Positions 1-9,246 are shown, numbered from the stretch's first letter. The stretch is 64,000 nt of DNA from Roseibium marinum (GCF_002906165.1 NZ_PPCN01000001.1:124001-188000), one strand, 5' to 3'. The notes: generated by a model from the sequence alone, not told the origin. Program-made: numbers and translations.

Positions 1-1
1 C

Positions 2-694
2 CTCGATCGGATCGCCGACAGCGACTGGCAAACCCTGGAAGCGGTCGTCAGCGAAGAGGAACGCACCCGCTCGGAACGGTTTCACTTTGACCGCGACAGG
101 CAGGTCTATATCGCCGCCCATGCCGCCTGCCGCGGACTTCTCAGCTACTGCCTGGGCGGCCGCCCGCAAAGCTGGCGGTTTTCCGTCGGCGATCACGGCA
201 AGCCGGAACTGATCAGCCCGCCGGACGGACCCCGGATGAGGGTGAACATCTCCCATACGCGCGGTCTGGCCGCCGTCGCGCTGACGGTTGACCACGATAT
301 CGGCATCGATGTGGAATGGCTGCAGCGCAACGCGGAGACGGACAAACTGGCGAAACGCGTCTTCGCGGCACGGGAATGCAGGACGCTTGCCGCCGCGCCG
401 CAAGCCCGCAAACTCGAGACGTTCCTCTCGTTCTGGACGTTGAAGGAAGCCTACGTGAAGGCGATCGGCAAGGGCCTGTCGCAACCGCTGGACGCGTTCT
501 CCTTTGATCTGGACACCTTGCGGATAGACTTCGAGGACAGACTTGCCGACGATCCGGCGAAATGGCGTTTCGAACGCTATGCGCCCGGCCCGGAGCACCT
601 GATGGCGCTCGCTGTCCGCCACCCGGAGCATTCCCGGCTGACCATCGACTGCATGGCCGCGCCGCTGGACTATCTACTCGCTCAGGGAGGCTGA
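2..694 (+). CDS. 4'-phosphopantetheinyl transferase, Sfp type (5' end outside window)
   Basis: Transfers the 4'-phosphopantetheine arm of CoA to a conserved serine of carrier proteins in fatty-acid, polyketide or peptide synthesis. The frame is open from the window edge, so the N-terminus is missing; an ATG at 236 lies inside the protein and is not the real start. Family signatures are clear: NISHTRG, then GIDVEW with the Mg-binding acidic residues, then FWTLKEAYVKAIGKGL. The visible part is about 230 residues, close to a full Sfp/Gsp protein, so little is lost. No carrier protein or synthase is visible here, so the partner is unknown. Family assignment is firm; the biological substrate is not. 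Confidence 0.93.
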   Translation, partial: LDRIADSDWQTLEAVVSEEERTRSERFHFDRDRQVYIAAHAACRGLLSYCLGGRPQSWRFSVGDHGKPELISPPDGPRMRVNISHTRGLAAVALTVDHDIGIDVEWLQRNAETDKLAKRVFAARECRTLAAAPQARKLETFLSFWTLKEAYVKAIGKGLSQPLDAFSFDLDTLRIDFEDRLADDPAKWRFERYAPGPEHLMALAVRHPEHSRLTIDCMAAPLDYLLAQGG

Positions 695-705
695 AGAGAC
701 ATGCC

Positions 706-1530
706 CTATTCCGGCAGGATATCCCGCAGATAGAAAGCCATGCCCTTGCTCTGGTCCCACTGGCGCGGGTAGCCCAGGGAGACCTCCTCGAAGCGGGAGC
801 CGTCGCGCCAGTCCGTGCGGCGCGTGTGCAGGTGTCCGGAAATCACCACTTTTGCGTTGAAGCGCCGGTGCCAGTCCTCTGTCCGCCGGGTGCCGCACCA
901 GGGCGTGAAGCGGGGCGCCCGTGGAATATGGATCAGGTCGCTGCGCAACGGATAGTGATTGACCAGGATCGTCGCGGCACCGGCGGGAATATCCCCAAGC
1001 CGCCGTTCCGCTTCCTCGCAGCGCCTTGAGCACCAGTCGTCGCGGCTGACCCAGGGGGCGGGGCTCAGATAGAGTTCATCCGCGCAAACGGCGCCCTGCT
1101 CGCGGGCCCAGCCGATCACCTCATCGCGCTCGATGTGCTCGGGCCGGAAACTGTAGTCGTAAAGCAGAAACAGCGGCGCGATGACATGCGGCCCGCCGGG
1201 CCCGCCCCAGGTCTGGAACGGATCCTCCGGCGTGACGATGCCGTAGTCGCGGGCGCAGTCGACAAGCGCGCGGTAGCGCGTCTCTCCGGTCAGGGCAGGG
1301 CCGCCACCCGGCTCCGGGATGGACCACAGGTCGTGGTTTCCCGGCACCCAGAAAACCTTCGCGAATTTTCCGGCAAGTGTCTCGAAAGCCAGCCGGATAT
1401 GATCGAACCGCTCAGCGACATCGCCCGCGACGATCAGCCAGTCGTTTTCGAAGACCGGCAGGTCATGCAGCGCCTCGCGATTGGCGGGACTGGCAAGGTG
1501 AAGGTCGCTGATGGCTTTCAGTTTTGACAT
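706..1530 (-). CDS. Calcineurin-like metallophosphoesterase
   Basis: Predicted cytoplasmic phosphoesterase of 274 residues with a dinuclear metal site. The ligand motifs occur in family order: SDLHL near the N-terminus, VAGDVAE, VPGNHD, NHYP and GHLHTRR near the C-terminus. The open frame runs upstream to 1938, but that extension has no domain character and overlaps the promoter and start of the next operon. The ATG at 1530 directly precedes the first metal motif and is preferred. It converges with the phosphopantetheinyl transferase gene and is divergent from the hydroxyproline-type operon. The substrate cannot be told from sequence; nucleotide or phosphodiester hydrolysis are both possible. 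Confidence 0.88.
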   Translation of the reverse strand: MSKLKAISDLHLASPANREALHDLPVFENDWLIVAGDVAERFDHIRLAFETLAGKFAKVFWVPGNHDLWSIPEPGGGPALTGETRYRALVDCARDYGIVTPEDPFQTWGGPGGPHVIAPLFLLYDYSFRPEHIERDEVIGWAREQGAVCADELYLSPAPWVSRDDWCSRRCEEAERRLGDIPAGAATILVNHYPLRSDLIHIPRAPRFTPWCGTRRTEDWHRRFNAKVVISGHLHTRRTDWRDGSRFEEVSLGYPRQWDQSKGMAFYLRDILPE

Positions 1531-1819
1531 TTCTGGCTGCGACTTCCTTGACCTTGGCGGACTGGCACCAGGGGGCTGTCCGGGAACGTGCCAATATAGG
1601 TATGTTTTTCCTGAGGCGAAGAGGCTGCGAACAAACAGACTGGCCTCAGGACAGGCAACCCGGAAAAATCTGCATGCGGCACCGTCCCGTACGGACGGGT
1701 ATTCCAATGAATTGATAAAATGGACTAACGTTCTCCGGTGCCGTAAGGCGTTAGAATTCCCGGTCCCGGAAATCGCCGCAGGGCTACGCATCGGGACCCG
1801 GATTTTCAAGGAGTAACCA
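1531..1819. promoter_or_regulatory. Divergent intergenic region upstream of the hydroxyproline-type operon
   Basis: A 289-bp region, more AT-rich than its flanks, serving the metallophosphoesterase (left) and the DHDPS-family operon (right). Two inverted repeats are visible. One is CCGTCC-N5-GGACGG at 1682-1698. The other has arms CTAACG (1725-1730) and CGTTAG (1749-1754) with an 18-nt spacer. Either could be a regulator site or an RNA hairpin in the 5' leader. A ribosome-binding-site-like AAGGAG precedes the ATG at 1820. No regulator gene for this operon lies in the window. Confidence 0.4.
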
Positions 1820-2779
1820 ATGTCCGCGACTGTCTTTACCGGCTGCATGCCTGCCCTGATGACGCCCTGCAGAGCCGACCGGACGCCGGATTTCGATGCT
1901 CTGGTGAGGAAGGGACAGGAGCTGATCGGCCTCGGCATGTCCGCCGTGGTCTATTGCGGCTCCATGGGCGACTGGCCGCTGCTGAGCGACGCGCAGCGCA
2001 TGGAGGGTGTGGAACGGCTGGTGAAGGCCGGAGTTCCGGTGGTCGTCGGCACGGGCGCGCAGAACACGAAAGCCGCCGCCGCGCACGCGGCCCATGCCGC
2101 AAGGGTCGGCGCCAGGGGCCTCATGGTCATTCCACGGGTCTTGTCGCGCGGCAGCTCCGTCAGTGCCCAAAGACAGCATTTCGGCGCGGTCCTGTCCGCT
2201 GCGCCCGCGCTTCCGGCGGTGATCTACAACAGCCCCTATTACGGGTTCGCCACCCGCGCCGACCTCTTCTTCGAACTACGCGCAAAATTCTCCAACCTTG
2301 TCGGCTTCAAGGAATTCGGCGGTCCGGACGATCTGCGCTACGCGGCGGAGAACATCACCTCCAGGGACGATGACGTAACGCTGATGGTCGGCGTCGACAC
2401 GGCGGTCTTTCACGGCTTCGTCAATTGCGGCGCGACCGGTGCGATCACCGGCATCGGTAACGCCCTGCCGCGGCAAGTCCTTCATCTGGTTGCGCTTTGC
2501 GGGAAGGCGGCCGAAGGCCATACGGAGGCCCGACGGCGGGCGCAAGAACTGGAAGAAGCACTCGCCGTTCTGTCGAGTTTCGACGAAGGCCCGGATCTGG
2601 TGCTTTATTACAAGTACCTGATGGTGCTGAACGGCGATGACGAATATCGTCTGCACTTCAACGAGACAGACGAGTTGACCGATGCGCAGCGCAATTATGC
2701 GAAAGCGCAGCACGATCTGTTCAGGACATGGTACGCGGACTGGATCCGCGAAGGCGGAGTGATCGCCGAATGCATGTGA
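1820..2779 (+). CDS. DHDPS/NAL-family lyase or deaminase (probable pyrroline-hydroxycarboxylate deaminase)
   Basis: A 319-residue class I aldolase-type TIM barrel. The Schiff-base lysine is in the GFKEF motif (about Lys164) and the partner tyrosine in VIYNSPY (about Tyr136). Position first in an operon with two proline-racemase-superfamily genes and a TRAP transporter suggests the hydroxyproline pathway. There, a DHDPS-family member deaminates delta1-pyrroline-4-hydroxy-2-carboxylate to alpha-ketoglutarate semialdehyde. That role is inferred from context. Dihydrodipicolinate synthesis is unlikely, because a DapA would not normally sit in a catabolic uptake operon. The end overlaps the next gene by 10 nt, indicating co-translation. 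Confidence 0.82.
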   Translation: MSATVFTGCMPALMTPCRADRTPDFDALVRKGQELIGLGMSAVVYCGSMGDWPLLSDAQRMEGVERLVKAGVPVVVGTGAQNTKAAAAHAAHAARVGARGLMVIPRVLSRGSSVSAQRQHFGAVLSAAPALPAVIYNSPYYGFATRADLFFELRAKFSNLVGFKEFGGPDDLRYAAENITSRDDDVTLMVGVDTAVFHGFVNCGATGAITGIGNALPRQVLHLVALCGKAAEGHTEARRRAQELEEALAVLSSFDEGPDLVLYYKYLMVLNGDDEYRLHFNETDELTDAQRNYAKAQHDLFRTWYADWIREGGVIAECM

Positions 2780-3705
2780 TCGACAGTCACACGGAAGGCG
2801 AGCCCACCCGCGTCATCGTTACGGGTGGCCCGGATCTCGGATCGGGTTCGCTGGCCGAAAAAGCGGCGCGGTTCGAGGAGAGACATGCGGAGTTCCGCGC
2901 GTCCGTCGTGCAGGAACCGCGCGGCCACGAGGCGATGATCGGGGCGCTGCTCGTGCCACCCTCCCGCGAGGATTGCGCTGCCGGGGTGATCTATTTCAAC
3001 ACCCTGCGGAACCTTGGCATGTGCGGGCACGCCACCATCGGCCTGGCCGTGACGCTGGCGCATATGGGCAGGCTTCAGCCGGGACGTCACAGGTTCGAAA
3101 CACCCGTCGGCGTCGTGGAAGCCGAACTTCTCGACGCGAACACGGTGTCGGTGGTGAATATAGAAAGCCACCGGCTGCACAAGGATGTCACGGTCGCGGT
3201 GGAGGGCCATGGCCCGGTGACAGGAGACGTCGCCTGGGGCGGCAACTGGTTCTTTCTGGTCAAGGACAGCCCGTTCGCCCTGAAGGCGGAGAATATCCGG
3301 TCTCTGACCGACCTGACCCTGCGCATCAGGGCCGCCCTGGAACGGGACGGGATCACCGGCTCCGGGAGCGCCTGGATCGATCATGTCGAACTCTTCGGTC
3401 CACCGCAGGACCCGGCCCGCGACAGCCGGAACTTTGTCCTGTGTCCGGGTGGATCCTATGACCGCTCCCCCTGCGGCACCGGCTCGTCGGCGAAACTGGC
3501 CTGTCTTGCCGCCGATGGCCTGCTGGCGCCGGGCGAGGACTGGATCCAGGAAAGCGTGATCGGCAGCACCTACCGGCTGAGCTACCGGCCCGGTCAGACC
3601 GGCGGCGTCATTCCCACCATCACCGGGCGGGCGTTCGTGACCTCCGAGGCTCAACTTCTGTTCGATCCCGCCGACCCCTACCGGACAGGCATTCAAGTGG
3701 CTTGA
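2770..3705 (+). CDS. 4-hydroxyproline 2-epimerase (proline racemase superfamily, Cys/Cys type)
   Basis: A 311-residue epimerase expected to interconvert trans-4-hydroxy-L-proline and cis-4-hydroxy-D-proline, the entry step of bacterial hydroxyproline breakdown. Both catalytic cysteines are present: Cys85 in MCGHATIG, followed by His87, and Cys235 in DRSPCGTG. The N-terminal HTEGEPTR motif is typical of hydroxyproline epimerases. The chosen ATG at 2770 gives this motif at residue 7; the upstream extension in frame (to 2728) is only the 3' end of the preceding gene. Proline racemase activity is the main alternative, but the HTEGEPTR start and the gene neighbourhood favour the hydroxyproline substrate. 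Confidence 0.87.
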   Translation: MHVIDSHTEGEPTRVIVTGGPDLGSGSLAEKAARFEERHAEFRASVVQEPRGHEAMIGALLVPPSREDCAAGVIYFNTLRNLGMCGHATIGLAVTLAHMGRLQPGRHRFETPVGVVEAELLDANTVSVVNIESHRLHKDVTVAVEGHGPVTGDVAWGGNWFFLVKDSPFALKAENIRSLTDLTLRIRAALERDGITGSGSAWIDHVELFGPPQDPARDSRNFVLCPGGSYDRSPCGTGSSAKLACLAADGLLAPGEDWIQESVIGSTYRLSYRPGQTGGVIPTITGRAFVTSEAQLLFDPADPYRTGIQVA

Positions 3706-3714
3706 GGCAGAAGC

Positions 3715-4743
3715 ATGCGCAGCAGCAAGACCATCCACGTGATTTCCTGCCACGCCGAGGGCGAAGTGGGTGACGTGATCGTCGGCGGAGTGGCGCCGCC
3801 GCCGGGGGACACCCTGTGGGAGCAACGCAGCTTCATTGCCCGCGACCGGACATTGCGGGATTTCGTCTTGAACGAGCCGCGCGGCGGTGTCTTCCGCCAT
3901 GTCAACCTGCTGGTGCCGCCCAAACATCCCGAAGCCGATGCCGCCTTCATCATCATGGAACCGGAAGACACGCCGCCGATGTCCGGTTCGAATGCCATCT
4001 GCGTCTCCACGGTGCTGCTCGACAGCGGTATCATCGCGATGCGCGAACCGGTGACGGAGCTTGTGCTGGAAGCGCCCGGCGGCCTGGTGCGCGTGCGCGC
4101 CGAATGCCGGAACGGCAAGGCCGAACGCATCTACGTGCGGAATGTCGCCAGTTTCGCCGGAAAGCTGGATGTACCGCTCGAAGTGGAGGGTGTCGGCACG
4201 CTGAGGGTCGATACGGCCTATGGCGGTGACAGCTTTGTTGTCGTCGACGCGAAGGCGCTCGGCTTCGCGATCACCGAGGATGAAGCCGCCGATATCGCCC
4301 GTCTCGGGGTCCGGATCACCCGCGCCGCGAACGAGCAGATCGGTTTTTCGCATCCGGACCTGCCGGACTGGGACCACATCTCATTCTGCGCCTTTTGCGG
4401 TCCGCTCTCGGCAACCGCGCAAGGGCTGACGGGACGCTCCGCCGTAGCGATCCGGCCCGGCAAGGTGGACCGCTCACCCACCGGAACCGCGGTCTCTGCC
4501 CGCATGGCGCTTCTGGCGGCGAAAGGGACAATGAAACCCGGCGATACATTCGAAGCGGTCTCCATCATCGGCTCGGTCTTCACCGGCCGCATTCTTGGCG
4601 AACAGACCGTTGGCGGTCAAAAGGGAATTATCCCGCAAATCAGCGGCCGCGCCTGGATAACCGGCGTGCATCAGCACATGCTCGACCCGGACGATCCGTG
4701 GCCGTCCGGCTACAGGTTAAGCGACACATGGGGCACGCGCTGA
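3715..4743 (+). CDS. Proline racemase superfamily protein, Ser/Thr active-site variant
   Basis: A 342-residue paralogue of the preceding epimerase, nine nt downstream of it. The two positions that carry catalytic Cys in racemases/epimerases are Ser90 (in MSGSNAI) and Thr256 (in DRSPTGT). The histidine after the first Cys is also replaced (Ser92). In this superfamily a Cys-to-Thr change at the second position is known from trans-3-hydroxy-L-proline dehydratases, which abstract a proton but do not redeliver it. A dehydratase-like activity on a hydroxyproline isomer is therefore plausible. The serine at the first position makes the exact reaction uncertain. Epimerisation by a two-cysteine mechanism is excluded by the residues seen. 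Confidence 0.83.
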   Translation: MRSSKTIHVISCHAEGEVGDVIVGGVAPPPGDTLWEQRSFIARDRTLRDFVLNEPRGGVFRHVNLLVPPKHPEADAAFIIMEPEDTPPMSGSNAICVSTVLLDSGIIAMREPVTELVLEAPGGLVRVRAECRNGKAERIYVRNVASFAGKLDVPLEVEGVGTLRVDTAYGGDSFVVVDAKALGFAITEDEAADIARLGVRITRAANEQIGFSHPDLPDWDHISFCAFCGPLSATAQGLTGRSAVAIRPGKVDRSPTGTAVSARMALLAAKGTMKPGDTFEAVSIIGSVFTGRILGEQTVGGQKGIIPQISGRAWITGVHQHMLDPDDPWPSGYRLSDTWGTR

Positions 4744-4984
4744 CACGCGGCGGCGGTGTCGGACATGTCACGAATAAATAACCTTACTTTCCAATAATGG
4801 AAACTATACCGGTTGTTATCTCAATTTACATTGCAAATTTTGTTAGTGAAGATGAGCTTCGAGGCGTGTGCGGGAAAAGCCGGAGCAGGTGCTTTTCGGG
4901 GCGGTTGGCCGAGACTGAAAGCATATGGGCAGACCTGAAATCAAATCGCCACGCTCGACAGAAAATTCGCTCGGAGGAGGAAAT
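4744..4984 (+). promoter_or_regulatory. Intergenic region before dctP with a TTTCCA-N4-TGGAAA palindrome
   Basis: A 241-bp AT-rich gap between the Ser/Thr racemase-like gene and the TRAP binding protein. A perfect 6-bp inverted repeat with a 4-bp spacer sits at 4788-4803, a plausible dimeric regulator site. A strong ribosome-binding site (GGAGGAGG) lies just before the dctP ATG at 4985. The gap suggests that the TRAP genes can be transcribed from their own promoter as well as by readthrough. Confidence 0.4.
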
Positions 4985-6019
4985 ATGAAAAAGATCAGGA
5001 ACGCGGTTCTCGCAGCCGCCATGCTTGCCGCTGGCGCGAGTGCCGCCTCGGCGGCGGAATACGAATTCAAGCTTCACCATTTCCTTGGTGAAAAAGCACC
5101 GGCCCATTCGCAGATGCTGCTGCCCTGGGCCAAGCAGGTGGAGGAAAACTCCGGCGGCAAGGTCGCCATCGAGATCTATCCCGCCATGACGCTCGGCGGA
5201 CGCCCCCCGGAGTTGATCAGCCAGGTGCGCGACGGCGTGGTGGATCTGGTCTGGACCGTCAACGGCTACACGCCGGGTCTTTTTCCGCGCTCCGAAGTGT
5301 TCGAGCTGCCCGGCATCCATACCAATGACCCGGCCGCCACGAACAAGGCTTTGAAGGATCTCTACGAAAGCGATCTGAAGGACGACTACCAGGGCGTCGA
5401 AGTGATGTTCCTGCATGTTCATGCGGGACAGGCGATCCATATGCGCGACACCGAAGTGCATTCACCGGCGGATCTCGCCGGCAAGAAGATCCGCATCCCG
5501 ACCCGGACCGGCGCCTGGGTGATCGAAGCTCTTGGCGCAATTCCCGTCGGCATGCCGGTTCCCGAACTGCCGCCCGCGCTGCAGAAAGGCGTCATCGACG
5601 GAGCGTTCATCCCGTGGGAGATCATTCCGCCGCTGAAGATCCAGGAACAGACCGAGTTCCAGATCGAAGGCGTCGACAAGGAACGCTTCGGAACCACTGT
5701 GTTCCAGGTTTCCATGAACAAGGAACGCTGGGACGCCCTGCCGGAAGACATTCAGAAAGCCTTCCGGGATGCCTCCGGCGATGAATGGATCCAGAAGGTC
5801 GGTGAAATCTGGGCAGGCGCCGACGATTTCGGCATCGGTCTCGCCGTCAAATCCGGCAACACCCATGTCACGCTGACGGAAGAAGAAACCGAGGCTTTCC
5901 GCAAGGCCCTGGCGCCGGTTACCGACCGGTGGGTCGAGGAAGTTTCCTCCAAGGGCATCGACGGCGCCGCGCTCGTTGAAAAAGCCAAGGCCGCGGCCGC
6001 GAGCCACGCTTCCAACTGA
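4985..6019 (+). CDS. dctP: TRAP transporter substrate-binding protein (DctP family)
   Basis: A 344-residue periplasmic receptor for a tripartite ATP-independent transporter. Residues 1-23 form a Sec signal peptide (MKKIRN, a hydrophobic run, then ASA before AEYEF). The mature part has the DctP signature, including the KIRIPTRTGAW stretch, whose arginine normally binds the substrate carboxylate. An in-frame ATG at 4925 is upstream, but 4985 has the GGAGGAGG site and begins the signal peptide. The stop overlaps the next start by one nt (TGATG). Context points to a hydroxyproline- or proline-betaine-like solute; sequence alone does not identify the ligand. Confidence 0.93.
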   Translation: MKKIRNAVLAAAMLAAGASAASAAEYEFKLHHFLGEKAPAHSQMLLPWAKQVEENSGGKVAIEIYPAMTLGGRPPELISQVRDGVVDLVWTVNGYTPGLFPRSEVFELPGIHTNDPAATNKALKDLYESDLKDDYQGVEVMFLHVHAGQAIHMRDTEVHSPADLAGKKIRIPTRTGAWVIEALGAIPVGMPVPELPPALQKGVIDGAFIPWEIIPPLKIQEQTEFQIEGVDKERFGTTVFQVSMNKERWDALPEDIQKAFRDASGDEWIQKVGEIWAGADDFGIGLAVKSGNTHVTLTEEETEAFRKALAPVTDRWVEEVSSKGIDGAALVEKAKAAAASHASN

Positions 6020-6528
6020 TGATAACCGATCCTCAAGACAGCAGCTCCGGGTTCACCGGGGCTGCTTCCCGCATAATCACGGTCTGGGCGCTTCTGGGCG
6101 GAGGGCTTCTGCTTGTGGTCGTGCTGACCAACACCTTCTCCATTGTCGGCTCGGTGTTCGGCGTTCCAGTCCCGGGCGATTTCGAACTGACGGAGATTGG
6201 CGTCGGGGTGGCGGTGTTTTCATTTCTGCCCTATTGCCAGCTTGTCGGGGCGAATGTCTCGGCCGACATTTTCACCTCCGGGGCCTCCAGGCGGACCATC
6301 GCCTTCTTCACGATGCTCGCATCGATAGTCGCGCTCGTATTCGCCGGGTTGCTGATCTGGCGCATGTATTTCGGCATGCTGGACCAGAAAAACTATGACT
6401 ACACGACGACCATTCTCCAGATCCCGCACTGGATGGCGTTCGTTCCGATCCTGATCTCCCTTGCCCTGCTCGCACTTGCGGCCTTCGTTACCCTGATCCG
6501 CGATCTGAAAGTGCTGTCGAAAGGATAA
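6019..6528 (+). CDS. dctQ: TRAP transporter small permease (DctQ family)
   Basis: A 169-residue inner-membrane protein with four predicted helices, typical of the small DctQ subunit that bridges receptor and large permease. Hydrophobic segments lie roughly at residues 19-41, 55-75, 92-114 and 133-155. It starts within the stop codon of dctP and ends seven nt before the large permease, so the three are co-translated. Small TRAP permeases diverge fast in sequence; identification rests on length, topology and position. Confidence 0.9.
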   Translation: MITDPQDSSSGFTGAASRIITVWALLGGGLLLVVVLTNTFSIVGSVFGVPVPGDFELTEIGVGVAVFSFLPYCQLVGANVSADIFTSGASRRTIAFFTMLASIVALVFAGLLIWRMYFGMLDQKNYDYTTTILQIPHWMAFVPILISLALLALAAFVTLIRDLKVLSKG

Positions 6529-6535
6529 TAATAAT

Positions 6536-7894
6536 ATGGCGGACGCGCTTCTCCTGGGGTTGGGCGGGCTGGCGGTTCTGATCGTGCTCATCGCGATCCG
6601 GATGCCGATTGCCTATGCGATGATACTGGTCGGCGGCGGCGGCACCATGATGCTGAACGGTCCGACACTGGTCCTCAGCCAGTTGAAGACCCTGGCCTAT
6701 GGCCAGTTCTCCATCTACGACCTTTCCGTCGTGCCGATGTTCGTGCTGATGGGCGCCATAGCGTCCAAGACCGGGTTGAGTCAGGCGTTGTTCCGGGGGG
6801 CGAATGCCTGGCTCGGCTGGCTGCGCGGCGGCACGGCCATGGCGGCGATCGCGGGCTGCGCCGGCTTCGGCGCGGTATGCGGCTCGTCCCTGGCGACGGC
6901 CTCGACGATGGGCAAGGTGGCCCTGCCTGAATTGCGGCGCTACAATTATTCAGGGGCGCTGGCGACGGGAACGCTGGCCGCCGGCGGCGTTCTGGGCATT
7001 CTGATCCCGCCGTCGGTGGTTCTCATCATCTATGCCATCATCGTGGAAGCGAACATCGTCACCATGTTCATGGCGGCGTTTCTGCCCGGCCTGCTGGCGG
7101 TCATCCTGTTTCTGCTGACGATCGCCATCTATGTGGCGATCAAGCCGGAATCCGGCCCCAAGGGCGGTGTCGCGGACCGGCACGAGTTCATCGCGGCCAC
7201 AATGGGCATGATCCCGGTCCTGATCATCTTCGGACTGGTGATCGGCGGGATCTATCTGGGCTTCTTCAACCCCACGCCCGCCGCCGCCGTCGGTGTGTTC
7301 CTGGTGTTGCTGTTCGGACTTCTGCAGCGCAAGCTCGTCTGGCCGGACTTCGTTTCCGCGCTCAAGGAAACCGCATCCACATCCGGGATGATCTATCTGA
7401 TCATCCTGGGGGCCGAACTCCTGAAGATCTTCATGTCCCGTGTCGGCCTGCCGCAGGAAACGGCCGCCTGGATCGGCGGTTCCGGACTGGAGCCGATGAC
7501 TGTGCTCATTGTGCTTCTGATCGCTCTGATCCTGCTTGGCTGCCTGATGGACAGCTTGTCCATGATCCTGCTGGTGATCCCGTTCTTCTGGCCGGTGCTG
7601 GTGGACATCAACGGCGGCATTTATCAGGGAGCGGACGGCGCGGGCTTCGGCATGAGCACCGAGGACCTGAAGATCTGGTTCGGGGTTCTGGCGCTGATTG
7701 TGGTCGAGCTCGGCCTGATCACGCCGCCCGTCGGCATGAATGTCTTCGTGATCTCGTCACTCGCCCGCGACACGCCGATGATCGAGACCTTCAAGGGGGT
7801 GATGCCGTTTTTCGGAGCGGAGATCATCCGTGTGGTGCTGCTGGTGAGCTTTCCGGCAATCACGCTCTGGCTGCCACGGGTACTGAGCGGCTGA
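6536..7894 (+). CDS. dctM: TRAP transporter large permease (DctM family)
   Basis: A 452-residue polytopic membrane protein that forms the ion-coupled transport channel of the TRAP system. It shows the DctM features: glycine-rich helices including GCAGFGAVCGSSLATASTMG and the ILIPPSVVLIIYAI stretch, and a C-terminal VVELGLITPPVGMNVFVI motif. The length fits a stand-alone DctM rather than a DctQM fusion. It is the last gene of the operon and converges with pcaB only 23 bp downstream; no strong terminator is visible in that gap. Confidence 0.94.
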   Translation: MADALLLGLGGLAVLIVLIAIRMPIAYAMILVGGGGTMMLNGPTLVLSQLKTLAYGQFSIYDLSVVPMFVLMGAIASKTGLSQALFRGANAWLGWLRGGTAMAAIAGCAGFGAVCGSSLATASTMGKVALPELRRYNYSGALATGTLAAGGVLGILIPPSVVLIIYAIIVEANIVTMFMAAFLPGLLAVILFLLTIAIYVAIKPESGPKGGVADRHEFIAATMGMIPVLIIFGLVIGGIYLGFFNPTPAAAVGVFLVLLFGLLQRKLVWPDFVSALKETASTSGMIYLIILGAELLKIFMSRVGLPQETAAWIGGSGLEPMTVLIVLLIALILLGCLMDSLSMILLVIPFFWPVLVDINGGIYQGADGAGFGMSTEDLKIWFGVLALIVVELGLITPPVGMNVFVISSLARDTPMIETFKGVMPFFGAEIIRVVLLVSFPAITLWLPRVLSG

Positions 7895-7917
7895 AGCTCT
7901 GACAGGAAACCGGGATT

Positions 7918-9240
7918 TCAGGACCCGTTTGACTTCTGCCGCCTGGCGAAAATCCGCTCCGACATTTCCCGCGCCGGTGCGATCGCTTCGCGGGGATCGA
8001 GGGCTTCGCGCCAGTCGATCCCGGCCGGGCTGCTCTTTGCCAGGGCCTCCGCGAACGGGGCGCTGCCGCTTGCCGCGGCGGCCACCAGCTCTTTCGCCCG
8101 CGCCCGGGGCACACCGTTCCCGGCAAGCAGAAAACTCGCTGCCTCCGCCATGATCTCCGGATTGGTTTCAAGGGAAGCATCCAGAGTGTCGTCATTCGGT
8201 TTCAGGCTTTCGGCCAGATCCTGGGCGTGGCGCAGGGCCGTTCCGGTGGCCAGCAGCATTTGCGGCAGAAACATCCATTCAAGCGGCCACCTGGCTCCGT
8301 CGCGTTCCTCCGCGGGGTCGGCGGCGGCGGACAGTCCGGCCTGCGCGGCGATGGCGATCCGGTTGAGCGCCAGAATGGTTTCCGCCTGAACCGGATTGGC
8401 CTTTTGCGGCATCGTTGACGACCCTCCGCCCGTGCCGCTCGTAACTTCGGCAATCTCGCTTCGCCCCAGCAGTACAAGATCGCCAGCCATCTTGGCGAGC
8501 CCGGCGCAAACCTGCTGCAGCCATCCGGCCAGCAACAGGACCGGCGTCCGGTTGACATGCCAGGAGGGGCTGTCCTCAAGTCCGAGTTCCGCCGCCAGTG
8601 CCGCGCTGACGGCCGATCCGTCCGGCGCAATAGCGCTGTTGATGCCGGACGCGCCGCCGAACTGCACCCGCAGGACGGAGGACTTCAGACCGGGCAGCGC
8701 GTTTTCGGCATCGATGAGAGGATGCGCCCATTGGGCAATCCGGTAGCCGAGTGTGATCGGCGTGGCGATCTGGCTGCGCGTGCGGCCCGCCATCAACCGG
8801 TCCGCGGTCCGGTGGCTTTGGGTTTCGAGCGTGTCGATCAGCCGGGCGAGGCGGGACTGCAGGCTTCCCAGGCACGCCCTGCTCTGCAGCACTGCCGCCG
8901 TATCCATGACATCCTGGCTGGTGGCGCCCCAGTGGAGCCATTGCCCGGCCTCTTCGCCGGCGACCTTTCTGAGAACGGCAACGAGGGCGGGAACGGGAAC
9001 ACCGGCCGATCGGGTGCCGCTCTTCAGAGAAGCGGGATCGACATCGGCATCCTTCAGCCTGTCTTCGATCGCCAGCGCGGCGTCCCGGGGAATGATCCCC
9101 AGCTTGCCCTGAACCTTCGCGAGCGCACGCTCGAAGCGCACCATATGGGCCACATCACTTCGCTCGCCGAGAATCTCCAGAATTTCCTCGTCGGCAAACA
9201 GGCCGGAATAGATCGTGCTGGAAAACAGGGAAACAGGCAT
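7918..9240 (-). CDS. pcaB: 3-carboxy-cis,cis-muconate cycloisomerase
   Basis: A 440-residue member of the fumarase/aspartase superfamily that converts 3-carboxy-cis,cis-muconate to 4-carboxymuconolactone in the protocatechuate branch of the beta-ketoadipate pathway. The superfamily signature GGSSTMPQKANPV with its catalytic serine loop is present, as is the TSQDVMDTA region. Adenylosuccinate lyase is the close relative to exclude, and the surrounding pca genes settle this. It is the last gene of the pob/pca transcription unit, 57 bp after the BKACE gene. The gap carries a short motif (9247-9257) that recurs twice elsewhere in the window. Confidence 0.93.
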   Translation of the reverse strand: MPVSLFSSTIYSGLFADEEILEILGERSDVAHMVRFERALAKVQGKLGIIPRDAALAIEDRLKDADVDPASLKSGTRSAGVPVPALVAVLRKVAGEEAGQWLHWGATSQDVMDTAAVLQSRACLGSLQSRLARLIDTLETQSHRTADRLMAGRTRSQIATPITLGYRIAQWAHPLIDAENALPGLKSSVLRVQFGGASGINSAIAPDGSAVSAALAAELGLEDSPSWHVNRTPVLLLAGWLQQVCAGLAKMAGDLVLLGRSEIAEVTSGTGGGSSTMPQKANPVQAETILALNRIAIAAQAGLSAAADPAEERDGARWPLEWMFLPQMLLATGTALRHAQDLAESLKPNDDTLDASLETNPEIMAEAASFLLAGNGVPRARAKELVAAAASGSAPFAEALAKSSPAGIDWREALDPREAIAPAREMSERIFARRQKSNGS

Positions 9241-9246
9241 TTATGG

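Noticed and set aside
1531..1938. N-terminal extension of the metallophosphoesterase
   Set aside because: It would overlap the start of the divergent DHDPS-family gene and adds no domain; the ATG at 1530 begins the conserved fold.
2695..4377. Long open frame of 560 codons on the minus strand
   Set aside because: It is antisense to two well-supported proline-racemase-family genes; its translation has no domain character and reflects GC-rich codon bias.
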